Part shown: piece by piece, positions 33,671 through 41,490 of the stretch
How positions within the stretch are numbered: position 1 is the stretch's first letter
Layout of the letters: each line of letters opens with the position of its first letter
Origin: Thermomicrobiales bacterium
GTDB taxonomy: Bacteria > Chloroflexota > Chloroflexia > Thermomicrobiales > UBA6265
Assembly: GCA_041390825.1 (NCBI GenBank)
Contig: JAWKPF010000014.1
Coordinates: 61,964 to 125,963, forward strand
Length of the DNA: 64,000 bases
Direction of reading: 5' to 3'
The notes under the pieces: model-generated
Databases searched by the model: none
Told to the model about the DNA's origin: nothing
Seen by the model: only the letters and a program-made list of their open reading frames with translations
Translations under genes and position numbers: made by a program

Positions 33671-36145
33671 GTGGATATTGGAAACGTTCGCGTAGCGAAC
33701 ATCGATACCGAAGTGCGGCAGTCATATCTCGACTACGCAATGAGCGTCATCGTTCAGCGCGCGCTTCCCGATGCCCGCGACGGCCTCAAACCAGTTCACC
33801 GCCGCGTCCTCTATGCGATGTGGGAAATGGGGATGCGCTCGACCCAGCGCTACCGCAAGAGTGCCGGTACCGTTGGTGAGGTGCTCAAGAACTACCACCC
33901 CCACAGTGACGATGCCGTCTACGACACGCTCGTCCGCATGGCGCAGCCGTTCAATCTTCGCTATCCCCTCATCGATGGGCAAGGCAACTTCGGCTCGGTC
34001 GATGGCGATGGCGCGGCGGCGATGCGCTACACCGAATCGCGGCTGTCGCTCATTTCCGACGAGCTGCTGCTCGATATCGACAAGAACACCGTCGACTTCA
34101 AACCCAATTACGATGCCTCCATGGAAGAGCCGACAGTTCTTCCCGGGCGGCTACCAAACCTGCTGCTCAACGGTTCGGCCGGTATTGCCGTGGGCATGGC
34201 GACCAATATTCCGCCGCATAACCTTGGCGAACTGTGCGATGCCATTTCACATCTCATCGACAATCCGGATGCGTCCGTCGATGAGCTCATGGAACACGTG
34301 CCAGGTCCCGACTTCCCTACCGGAGGGACCATTCTCGGCACTGAAGGCATCCGCGCTGCCTATGCGACTGGCCGAGGTCGCGTCGTCATCCGCGCCAAAG
34401 CATTCGTCGAAGAGTCGGCGCGCGGCAATCGTTTCCAGATCATCGTTACCGAGCTCCCCTACCAGGTCAACAAAGCCCTCTTGCTCGAGCGCATTGCCGA
34501 ACTGGTGAAGGACGGCAAGCTCGACGGGATCAGCGACCTGCGTGACGAGTCCGACCGTACCGGAATGCGAATGGTCATCGAGCTCAAACGCGATGCACAG
34601 CCGCTCAAGGTGCTCAACAACCTCTTCAAGCACACCTCGCTGCAGCAATCGTTTGGCGTCAATATGCTGGCGCTGGTGGAGCGAGGATCCCAGCCACGTA
34701 TTCTCAGCCTGCGACGCGCGCTTCAGGAGTACATCGGCCACCGGCAAGAGGTCGTCGTCCGCAGAGCGGAGTACGAGCTGGAGCGCGCCCGTCGCCGCGC
34801 TCATATCCTCGAAGGGCTGCTCAAGGCGCTCGACTCCATCGATCAGATCATTGCCACGATTCGCGCCTCAGGAACGACCGAAGAAGCTCGGTCCAACCTG
34901 ATGAGCGGCTTTGGATTCACCGAAATACAGGCCAACGCCATTCTCGATATGCGATTGGCGCGCCTGGCCGGTCTCGAGCGCCAGAAGATCGAAGACGAGT
35001 ACAAAGAGGTCATGGCGATCATTGCGGAGCTGGAAGCGCTGCTCGCCGACCCGCAGAAAGTTCTGGCCGCGATCAAGCAGGACCTGGCATATCTCAAGGA
35101 GAAGTACGGCGACGAGCGCCGCACGATCATCCAGGATGTGTCGTCCGATCTAAGTGTCGAAGACTTGATCCCGGAAGTCGATGTGCTGGTCACGATGACC
35201 AATCGCGGCTATGTCAAGCGAATCCCGGCCGATGTCTATCGCACTCAACGCCGGGGCGGCAAAGGTGTTACCGGCCTGACCATGCGCGACGAGGACGGCG
35301 TGCAACACATCCTGGCTGCGAACACCATGGACTCCCTGCTTGTCTTTACAAACCGTGGCAAGGTCTATCAGGTGAAGGTCCACGAGCTGCCCGATGCCGG
35401 CCGCACGGCCAAGGGTCTCCCGATCGTCAACATCGTGAGCATGCTTCCGGATGAAACCGTCACGACGTTCCTCAACATTCGCGACTTTTCATCGGCGAGT
35501 TACCTCTTCTTCACGACCCGCAAGGGAACGGTGAAACGTGTGTCGCTCGACCAGTTCAAGGCCGTGCGATCCAACGGGTTGATCGCGATCGGTCTCGAGG
35601 AAGGGGACGAGCTCGTTTGGGTGCGGGTAAGTTCCGGTAGCGATGACGTCGTGCTCTCGACCAAGCTCGGGCAGGCGATCCGCTTCTCGGAAGAGGACGT
35701 CCGGCCGATGGGTCGCCCCGCCGCTGGAGTGCGCGGAATTCGTCTGGAAGAAGGCGACATGGTGATTGCGTCGGAGGTCTCGTCCGAGGGTTCAGACCTG
35801 CTCGTGATTTCCGCCAACGGATTCGGCAAGCGAACCGCGCTCAAGCACTTCCCGCTTCAGAAGCGAGGCGGAAAGGGCGTAACCGCAATGAAACGCACCG
35901 AGAAGACTGGCGACCTGGTGGGAGCGCAGATGGTTCGGCCGGACCAGACCGTCATGCTCATCAGTTCGAGCGGTCAGGTCATTCGCATGCCGGCGTCACA
36001 AATCTCGCTCATTGGGCGTGCCACCCAGGGTGTGACCGTCATGAAACCGAAACCGAACGAGGTCGTCGTATCGGTCGCGGTCAGTGACCCCTCGACAGAT
36101 CGATCCGAGGAGAATGCGTCCCTGAACGGCAAGGCGATCAGCTAA
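33671..36145 (+). CDS. gyrA: DNA gyrase subunit A
   Basis: Breakage-reunion subunit of gyrase, 824 residues. The catalytic Tyr is Y120 in AAMRYTESRL. The C-terminal pinwheel holds the gyrase-specific box QRRGGKG (about residues 525-531), which identifies GyrA rather than ParC. The quinolone region reads YHPHSDDAVYD where most GyrA have YHPHGDSAVYD: Ser79 replaces the glycine (E. coli 81) and Asp81 replaces the serine (E. coli 83). Both positions are known resistance sites. GTG at 33671 has AAGGA 13 bases upstream. gyrB is not adjacent, and the gene is bounded by terminators on both sides. Confidence 0.95.
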   Translation: MDIGNVRVANIDTEVRQSYLDYAMSVIVQRALPDARDGLKPVHRRVLYAMWEMGMRSTQRYRKSAGTVGEVLKNYHPHSDDAVYDTLVRMAQPFNLRYPLIDGQGNFGSVDGDGAAAMRYTESRLSLISDELLLDIDKNTVDFKPNYDASMEEPTVLPGRLPNLLLNGSAGIAVGMATNIPPHNLGELCDAISHLIDNPDASVDELMEHVPGPDFPTGGTILGTEGIRAAYATGRGRVVIRAKAFVEESARGNRFQIIVTELPYQVNKALLLERIAELVKDGKLDGISDLRDESDRTGMRMVIELKRDAQPLKVLNNLFKHTSLQQSFGVNMLALVERGSQPRILSLRRALQEYIGHRQEVVVRRAEYELERARRRAHILEGLLKALDSIDQIIATIRASGTTEEARSNLMSGFGFTEIQANAILDMRLARLAGLERQKIEDEYKEVMAIIAELEALLADPQKVLAAIKQDLAYLKEKYGDERRTIIQDVSSDLSVEDLIPEVDVLVTMTNRGYVKRIPADVYRTQRRGGKGVTGLTMRDEDGVQHILAANTMDSLLVFTNRGKVYQVKVHELPDAGRTAKGLPIVNIVSMLPDETVTTFLNIRDFSSASYLFFTTRKGTVKRVSLDQFKAVRSNGLIAIGLEEGDELVWVRVSSGSDDVVLSTKLGQAIRFSEEDVRPMGRPAAGVRGIRLEEGDMVIASEVSSEGSDLLVISANGFGKRTALKHFPLQKRGGKGVTAMKRTEKTGDLVGAQMVRPDQTVMLISSSGQVIRMPASQISLIGRATQGVTVMKPKPNEVVVSVAVSDPSTDRSEENASLNGKAIS

Positions 36146-36159
36146 CGTCGTGTCTGAAC

Positions 36160-36193
36160 GGCCGGGTGAGCATGCAGCTCGCCCGGCCATTTT
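36160..36193 (+). terminator. Rho-independent terminator of gyrA
   Basis: GGCCGGGTGAGC (36160-36171) pairs with GCTCGCCCGGCC (36177-36188), twelve pairs with one G-U, loop ATGCA, then ATTTT. It lies 14 bases after the gyrA stop and faces the minus-strand membrane gene. Confidence 0.85.
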
Positions 36194-36201
36194 CGTTCCT
36201 G

Positions 36202-37158
36202 CTACCGCGATCGCACAGACGCGGCGCCGGTCGCCCCTGGCGGCGCCCAGCGGCGCAACCAAACTGCAAAAATCGGCACGCTGACAACCAGCACGACCGC
36301 GGTCGCCAACATCAGGATGTAGAGAAAACGGACGATGCCACCGCTGGTTGGGTGAAAAACCGGACCCCGGTCGGCAACCCAAAGAATCAGGATTTGCAGC
36401 GCAAGCACAGCCGGTGGGATGAGCAGGCGGATTCCCACCCCGACATAGGACGATATCGCCGTCGCCACGGCGCCAAGGAGCATTGCCATCGCCACGATGC
36501 CGAGCGCCTGCTCAACGCCAATCTGCTCGCGCTCCCCAACAGCTTGGGGAATCAGGAGCGCGACCGGCAAGAAGACACGTGACGCTTGATCCGGCCGCGA
36601 CCAGAATCGGGCGGCGGAAACGACCGCGAGCGCGAACGAAAAAAAGATCACCAGCAGGGTCGCCAGGACAGCCGGAATCGCGGAACCGCTTTCGATCGAG
36701 ACATATGGTTCACGAATGAGCGCGACCTGGATGGCCAACATTGGGAGCAACCCGATCGAGGCAGCCAGGTGAATCGTCCATGGCTTGGCCAACGCATCAG
36801 GCCGATCGTCCCGCGTCACCAGGAATCCGACCACCTGGACCGCGGCCAGAACGATGAATGCCAATGGCATCGACCCGGCTCCCGGCAATGGCGACAGAAA
36901 CCAAAGCAAGAGGGCAAGCAGTCCGGTGACCGCCGGGGAGACTGCCAGGAGGAGTTGTTCCCGCCTTCGATCGATGCGGGGCTGCTGGGCAGCCCGAACG
37001 GCTGCCCGGCTAATGCGAGGGCGCCGATTTCCGGCCGCGTCGTACTCGTCAGCCTCAGCCGGTGGTTTCCACGTCTGGGGTTTCCAATCGTCTTCCCAAT
37101 CAGGCAGCCGGTCCCCAAGACCGGACTGATTCGAGCGATTGCCCCCCTGCGATCGCAT
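36202..37158 (-). CDS. Polytopic membrane protein of unknown family
   Basis: I do not recognise this 318-residue protein. The first 65 residues are hydrophilic and charged (LPDWEDDWKPQTWKPP), then about eight hydrophobic helices follow, for example LLLAVSPAVTGLLALLLWFL, PLAFIVLAAVQVVGFLV, AVLATLLVIFFSFALAVVSA and GIVRFLYILMLATAVVLVVS. No cofactor or catalytic motif is apparent. It starts five bases after the PHP phosphatase gene ends, so both are on one transcript. Convergent with gyrA across its terminator. Confidence 0.6.
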   Translation of the reverse strand: MRSQGGNRSNQSGLGDRLPDWEDDWKPQTWKPPAEADEYDAAGNRRPRISRAAVRAAQQPRIDRRREQLLLAVSPAVTGLLALLLWFLSPLPGAGSMPLAFIVLAAVQVVGFLVTRDDRPDALAKPWTIHLAASIGLLPMLAIQVALIREPYVSIESGSAIPAVLATLLVIFFSFALAVVSAARFWSRPDQASRVFLPVALLIPQAVGEREQIGVEQALGIVAMAMLLGAVATAISSYVGVGIRLLIPPAVLALQILILWVADRGPVFHPTSGGIVRFLYILMLATAVVLVVSVPIFAVWLRRWAPPGATGAASVRSR

Positions 37159-37163
37159 GATTG

Positions 37164-37988
37164 TCAGGCGGCGCCACGCGCCAGGAGCTGATCGATTGGC
37201 ACCGGAGTTCCCTGGCGCTCCCGAAAGGACATGACGGCGGGCACACCGCAGAGTCGCAGCATCTCGAGCGTCAGTGGCACACCCGCGCCGATCGTGCGCT
37301 CTGTGTGGGAATCGGTACCCGTGGTGATACGAGTGCCGCCCGCATCCGCATACCAGCGAACGATCGTTGGTCCAGGCATGCTCGTCTTGGGGGCCTGCCG
37401 AATGCCAGACGTGTTGATCTCGAAACCGACATTCGAGTCGATCATGGCCTGGAAAACCGGCTGCAAACGGTCACGAATATCTGCCGGTTCGTACATTCGA
37501 TAGCGCTTGGGCAAATAGCGTTTCGGGATGTCCAGGTGACCAATCGAACAGAACCAACCGGTGCGCACCGCGGTCTCGATTTCCTGCAGGTATGCCGTGA
37601 ACACCTCGTCGAGCGTCATTTCGTCATAGAGCGGCGGATAGATCAGACGACCGTCGCTGGCGTAGTGAACTGAGCCGATCGTGAAGTCATATCGTTCGAG
37701 ATTGGCGTTCACCCATTGTTCTACCGCGTCGTACGTGTCGGTATGGAAGTCGATCTCCGCGCCGGCAAGGATTGTCAGACGATCGCCAAACTCCGCCCGC
37801 ACATCATCGAGCGCCCGAAAATAGTCGTCGATACGGTAGTATCCGAAGCCAAAGTCACTCGGCTGGTGATCGATGTGATCGGTGAATGCGATCTCAGTGA
37901 TGCCGGCATCGATCGCTGCAACGCAGGAGGTCGCCATGGCCGTGGCGCAATCGACCGAAAACTCGGTGTGGACGTGGTAGTCGAACAA
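37164..37988 (-). CDS. hisK: PHP-domain histidinol-phosphatase family protein
   Basis: A 274-residue PHP phosphoesterase resembling HisK/HisJ, which makes histidinol from histidinol phosphate. DYHVHTEFSVDC gives the first metal histidines, FTDHIDHQ the second site, LAGAEIDFH the bridging Glu, FTIGSVHYAS a further His, FCSIGHLDIPKRY and TTGTDSHTE the last ligands. The set is complete, so it should be active. TTG at 37988 has AGAGG six bases upstream and begins the fold directly. An extended -10 lies at 38029-38037. It may complement hisD at 3.5 kb, though broader PHP specificity is possible. Confidence 0.82.
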   Translation of the reverse strand: MFDYHVHTEFSVDCATAMATSCVAAIDAGITEIAFTDHIDHQPSDFGFGYYRIDDYFRALDDVRAEFGDRLTILAGAEIDFHTDTYDAVEQWVNANLERYDFTIGSVHYASDGRLIYPPLYDEMTLDEVFTAYLQEIETAVRTGWFCSIGHLDIPKRYLPKRYRMYEPADIRDRLQPVFQAMIDSNVGFEINTSGIRQAPKTSMPGPTIVRWYADAGGTRITTGTDSHTERTIGAGVPLTLEMLRLCGVPAVMSFRERQGTPVPIDQLLARGAA

Positions 37989-38028
37989 CGCAAACCTCTC
38001 TCCATCGAATCTGCTCCGACGCCGGCCA

Positions 38029-38037
38029 ACTATACCA
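38029..38037 (-). promoter_or_regulatory. Extended -10 promoter for the PHP phosphatase operon
   Basis: On the minus strand TGGTATAGT, with TATAGT at 38029-38034 and TG one base upstream. The transcript would begin near 38022, about 35 bases before the TTG start. The divergent nadD start is at 38078. Confidence 0.5.
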
Positions 38038-38077
38038 GCGCCCCTTACAGACTGGTCTGCTTGCGGTCGACGCGCAT

Positions 38078-38722
38078 ATGAGCGACCGCACACCGAAAAT
38101 CGGCTTCTTCGGGGGCACGTTCGACCCCATCCATCACGGCCACCTGATTCTGGCGTCTTATGCTGTGAGCGGAGCCGGGTTGGATCGATTGCTGTTTGCT
38201 CCCGCCGCCGATCCCCCGCACAAGGACCGGCGCGTCTCACCCGTTTCGGACCGGATCGAAATGTTGCTCCGTGCTATCGATCCCGATCCGCGTTTCGAGA
38301 TGACCACGGTTGATCTCGACCGAGAAGGACCCCACTACTCGGCCGATACCCTCGCGATTTTGGCGGCGCAGAATCCGGGAGCGAAGATCTACTTCTTGAT
38401 GGGAAGCGACTCCTATCGCGATCTTCCTCGCTGGCATGAGCCAATGAGACTATTTGACCACGCCGATCTTCTGGTGGGGTTGCGGCCGAAAAGCACATTC
38501 GATGAGGTGGAACTCGCGCGTGCGCTTCCTCCAACGCGCGTGCAGACGACCTTTGTCGATATTCCGCTAATCGAGATCTCCTCGACCGAAGTGCGCCACC
38601 GTGTGTCGCAAGCGCTCCCAATCGACTACCTCGTCCCACATGCCGTGCAACGCTATATCGAGGCGAATGGTCTCTACCTCGACGCGCACGAGGTGTTCAC
38701 CAACCGCCAGATAGTCGATTGA
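38078..38722 (+). CDS. nadD: Nicotinate-nucleotide adenylyltransferase
   Basis: Adenylates nicotinate mononucleotide in NAD synthesis. The nucleotidyltransferase signature GFFGGTFDPIHHGHLILA carries the HxGH motif; PAADPPHKDRRVSP, FLMGSDSYRDLPRW and the C-terminal IEISSTEVRHRV (ISSTxxR) complete the family set. 214 residues is usual. Divergent from the PHP phosphatase. Often found beside rsfS or obg; here secD follows after its own promoter. Confidence 0.94.
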   Translation: MSDRTPKIGFFGGTFDPIHHGHLILASYAVSGAGLDRLLFAPAADPPHKDRRVSPVSDRIEMLLRAIDPDPRFEMTTVDLDREGPHYSADTLAILAAQNPGAKIYFLMGSDSYRDLPRWHEPMRLFDHADLLVGLRPKSTFDEVELARALPPTRVQTTFVDIPLIEISSTEVRHRVSQALPIDYLVPHAVQRYIEANGLYLDAHEVFTNRQIVD

Positions 38723-38748
38723 CCGTCCTTCGCGCCACGCCCTATACT
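38719..38748 (+). promoter_or_regulatory. secD-secF promoter
   Basis: TTGACC (38719-38724) and TATACT (38743-38748) are separated by 18 bases. The -35 overlaps the nadD stop codon. The leader to the proposed secD TTG is about 90 bases. Confidence 0.65.
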
Positions 38749-38843
38749 CCGGCAGAGCGGCCCCTGCGATGTACGGGGTCTTTATTTTGGTCGCGCGCAG
38801 TGCCGAGAGACCTGATCCCCGCGCCGCGACTGGAGTGCCATCG

Positions 38844-40277
38844 TTGAAAATCTCTCCCTGGATAACACTCGCATTCATCGTCGTCCTCACCCTCTTCGCG
38901 GGTTGGGTCGCGCTCCCCGGCGAAGATCTCGACGTCGGCTCGTTCAAGGCGGACCACCCGATCCAGGAAGGACTGGACCTGCAAGGCGGCGTCCAGGTAT
39001 TGCTGGAAGCACGTCCGGCCGAGGGCCAGAAGCTGGATTCGGACACGCTGTCCGGCACGCGTGACACCATCGAACGGCGAGTTGGCGGTTTGGGGGTCAG
39101 CGAACCGCTGGTTCAGACTCGTGGCAATAATCAGATCATCGTCGAGCTTCCCGGCGTCACCGACCCGGAAGAAGCTGTCGAGGTCGTGCGCCAGACCGCA
39201 TTGCTCGAGATCATCGACACGAACGGCCAGGTGCTCCCGGCCGGAACGATCGTCAACACCACGCTTGGTTCCGCGTCGAGCACTACGCCGGGTTCCCCCA
39301 CAGCCGTGGACGGATCCCCAGTCGCATCGCCAGAGGCTTCTCCAGTAGCATCGATGGACGACACCGCGGCTGATGGGCCGGTGTTCCAAACCATCATCTC
39401 CGGGTCCGATCTCAAGGACGCCTACCGCGCGACTGGTCCGTTGGGTCAGGTGGTCGTCGGCTTCGAACTGAACGGAGACGCTGCTGACCGGTTCTACGAC
39501 TTCACCAGCCAGAACATCGGCCGTCCGATGTCGATCGTCATCGACAAGACCGTCATTTCCTCCCCGGTCATCAACGGAGCCATTTCCGATCAGGGGCAAA
39601 TCGAGGGCATCGCTCCGGCCGATGTCGACAACCTGGTGGTCCAGCTGAAGGCAGGAGCGTTGGCGGTTCCGCTCGAAGTCGTCCAGAGCCGTGTTGTTGG
39701 CCCTTCGCTCGGTCAGGATTCGATCGACAAGAGTCTCACTGCGGCCATCATCGGACTCGGCACCGTTGCCCTGTTCATGATCATTTACTACCGCCTGCCG
39801 GGATTCCTGTCCGTGATTGCGCTCGGGATCTACACGCTGCTGGTGCTCGCGTTGTTCAAACTCATTCCGGTCACCTTGACGCTTGCGGGCATCGCCGGTT
39901 TCGTCTTGTCGATCGGTATGGCGGTCGACGCAAACATCCTCATCTTCTCGAGACTAAAAGAGGAGTTACGGCTCGGTAGACCGGCATCCCAAGCGGTCGA
40001 GAACGGCTTTGCGCATGCCTGGCCGTCGATTCGCGACTCGAACATTACGTCGATGATTACCGCCGCAATCCTCTATTGGTTCGGCCAATACACTGGCGCC
40101 ACCATCATCACCGGGTTCGCACTGACGCTCTTCATCGGCGTCGCGGTGAGTATGTTCACCGCGTACACCGTCACGCGCACCTTCCTGCGCCTCGTGCTCA
40201 GTTCGACCCGCATTCACAACACCTGGTGGCTTGGCACCACGCGCAAGTCGGTGGCCAGCTCGAGCGCCGCGGACTAG
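38844..40277 (+). CDS. secD: Protein translocase subunit SecD
   Basis: Proton-driven accessory of the SecYEG translocon. One N-terminal helix (WITLAFIVVLTLFAGWVAL), GLDLQGGVQVLLEA (the SecD D1 signature), an extracytoplasmic P1 region, and five C-terminal helices with GIAGFVLSIGMAVDANILIF and the FSRLKEELR turn. Between the two halves of P1, about 40 residues (39253-39380) are a Ser/Pro/Ala/Thr-rich spacer with ASPEASPVAS-like repeats. TTG at 38844 is preferred, with GGAG eight bases upstream; ATG 38769 would lie nearly on the transcription start. Followed by secF after 12 bases. Confidence 0.92.
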   Translation: MKISPWITLAFIVVLTLFAGWVALPGEDLDVGSFKADHPIQEGLDLQGGVQVLLEARPAEGQKLDSDTLSGTRDTIERRVGGLGVSEPLVQTRGNNQIIVELPGVTDPEEAVEVVRQTALLEIIDTNGQVLPAGTIVNTTLGSASSTTPGSPTAVDGSPVASPEASPVASMDDTAADGPVFQTIISGSDLKDAYRATGPLGQVVVGFELNGDAADRFYDFTSQNIGRPMSIVIDKTVISSPVINGAISDQGQIEGIAPADVDNLVVQLKAGALAVPLEVVQSRVVGPSLGQDSIDKSLTAAIIGLGTVALFMIIYYRLPGFLSVIALGIYTLLVLALFKLIPVTLTLAGIAGFVLSIGMAVDANILIFSRLKEELRLGRPASQAVENGFAHAWPSIRDSNITSMITAAILYWFGQYTGATIITGFALTLFIGVAVSMFTAYTVTRTFLRLVLSSTRIHNTWWLGTTRKSVASSSAAD

Positions 40278-40289
40278 GGGAAGCAGATC

Positions 40290-41243
40290 GTGATCGAACA
40301 TCTCGCGACGTATCGCAAATGGTGGTATCTCCTCTCGATCATCATCATCCTCCCGGGGCTCGTTTCGCTGATCATCAACGGGCTCGACCTTGGGATCGAT
40401 TTCACCGGCGGAACGATCTGGGAGATTCAGTTCGACAAGTCGGTTTCGACCGAGGAAGTCAAGAACGTGCTCGCTCAGTACGGCGTCGACGATTCGGTCG
40501 TCCAGACGTCGTCGGAAGACGGTGGCACGGACAATGTCGCCATCATCCGCATGGAGGAGATGGCGACTCCATCTGAACTCAAGACCCAGCTTACCGAAGC
40601 GCTGACAGACCAGATCGGGCCGTTCACAGAACTGCAGATCTCGACGGTGGGATCGTCCGTGAGCGATCAGGTTGCCACTCGCTCGATCCTGGCGATTGCT
40701 GTGGCGTCGCTGGGTATCCTGGCCTATATCGCGTTCGCGTTCCGAAACACTCAACGTCCGCTGCATTACGGCGCCGCGGCAATCATCGGCATGCTGCACG
40801 ATGTCTTCCTGGTGCTCGGCGTCTTCTCGATCCTTGGATGGTTGTTCGGTGTGCAGGTCGACGCGCTCTTCGTCACCGCGATTCTGACCATCATTGGATT
40901 CTCGGTGCACGACACCATCGTGGTCTTTGACCGTATCCGGGAGAATCTCGCCCGGCAATCCGATCCCACATTCGAAGGCATCGTGAACTACAGTCTCGCC
41001 CAAACGATCGTGCGTTCGGTCAACACCTCGCTGACGGTTGTGTTCACGCTGCTGGCGCTCTTCCTCTTTGGCGGCGAATCGACCCGCACCTTTGTTCTGG
41101 CATTGCTCATCGGCGTCATCAGCGGCACCTACTCATCGATCTTCAACGCCGCCCAGATCCTCGTGTCCTGGGAAGAGCATGACTTTCGGAAGTGGCGCGA
41201 GTCCCGCAAGCGCGGTGCTCCTGCCGTCGCACCATCTCGGTAA
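40290..41243 (+). CDS. secF: Protein translocase subunit SecF
   Basis: Partner of SecD in post-initiation protein export. The N-terminal helix (WWYLLSIIIILPGLVSLII) precedes GLDLGIDFTGGTIWEI, the SecF hallmark. A short periplasmic domain leads to five helices with TAILTIIGFSVHDTIVVFDRIREN, which contains the conserved VHDTxVVFDRIRE proton-relay segment, and RSVNTSLTVVFTLLALFLFGG. 317 residues is normal. GTG at 40290. SecD and SecF are separate genes here, as in most bacteria. Confidence 0.95.
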   Translation: MIEHLATYRKWWYLLSIIIILPGLVSLIINGLDLGIDFTGGTIWEIQFDKSVSTEEVKNVLAQYGVDDSVVQTSSEDGGTDNVAIIRMEEMATPSELKTQLTEALTDQIGPFTELQISTVGSSVSDQVATRSILAIAVASLGILAYIAFAFRNTQRPLHYGAAAIIGMLHDVFLVLGVFSILGWLFGVQVDALFVTAILTIIGFSVHDTIVVFDRIRENLARQSDPTFEGIVNYSLAQTIVRSVNTSLTVVFTLLALFLFGGESTRTFVLALLIGVISGTYSSIFNAAQILVSWEEHDFRKWRESRKRGAPAVAPSR

Positions 41244-41296
41244 TGCAGTTCCGATTGCGACGTCCTGATTGTGGAGACGGCACAACCCGACGACGG

Positions 41297-41305
41297 TGGT
41301 AAACT
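41297..41305 (+). promoter_or_regulatory. Candidate extended -10 upstream of hppA
   Basis: TGGTAAACT, with TAAACT at 41300-41305, lies about 190 bases before the hppA start. No well-spaced -35 is seen. It would start the structured leader described next. Confidence 0.4.
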
Positions 41306-41490
41306 TCGTGGTCGCGCCGGGAGGAGAAACGGTGCGGACAATCCACGCGAAACGGCTGCATCAGCCTGTGAGTGACTCTTCGAAGCGGCAAGGTTCTGCT
41401 CGCGAAGAGCCACTTTTGTGTGTACCACGGTAGAGCGAAACTGCTTTTGGCACTAGCCGGTTCGCGCATGCGGGAATCGAGGAGGGGAAC
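41306..41490 (+). promoter_or_regulatory. Structured 5' leader of hppA, possible riboswitch or attenuator
   Basis: The predicted leader folds into several elements: CGTGG (41307-41311) pairing with CCACG (41343-41347) around an inner hairpin CGCGCCG/CGGTGCG with loop GGAGGAGAAA; a small hairpin GGCTG-CAT-CAGCC; a long terminator-like hairpin at 41371-41417; and then about 70 bases leading to GAGGAGGGG and the TTG start. An aptamer-like domain before a terminator is the usual layout of a transcriptional riboswitch. I could not match it to a riboswitch class I know. The call rests on drawn pairings only. Confidence 0.45.
41371..41417 (+). terminator. Terminator-like hairpin inside the hppA leader
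   Basis: AGTGACTCTTCG (41371-41382) pairs with CGAAGAGCCACT (41403-41414) at 11 of 12 positions, with one A/C mismatch and further AGC/GCT pairing inside. It is followed by TTTTGTGTGT. Its place 74 bases before the hppA start suggests premature termination as a control step. Confidence 0.6.

Noticed and set aside
33683..33697. Palindrome GTTCGCGTAGCGAAC in the first codons of gyrA as an operator
   Set aside because: It is inside coding sequence, does not match the LexA box orientation (GAAC-N4-GTTC), and no partner copy was found.
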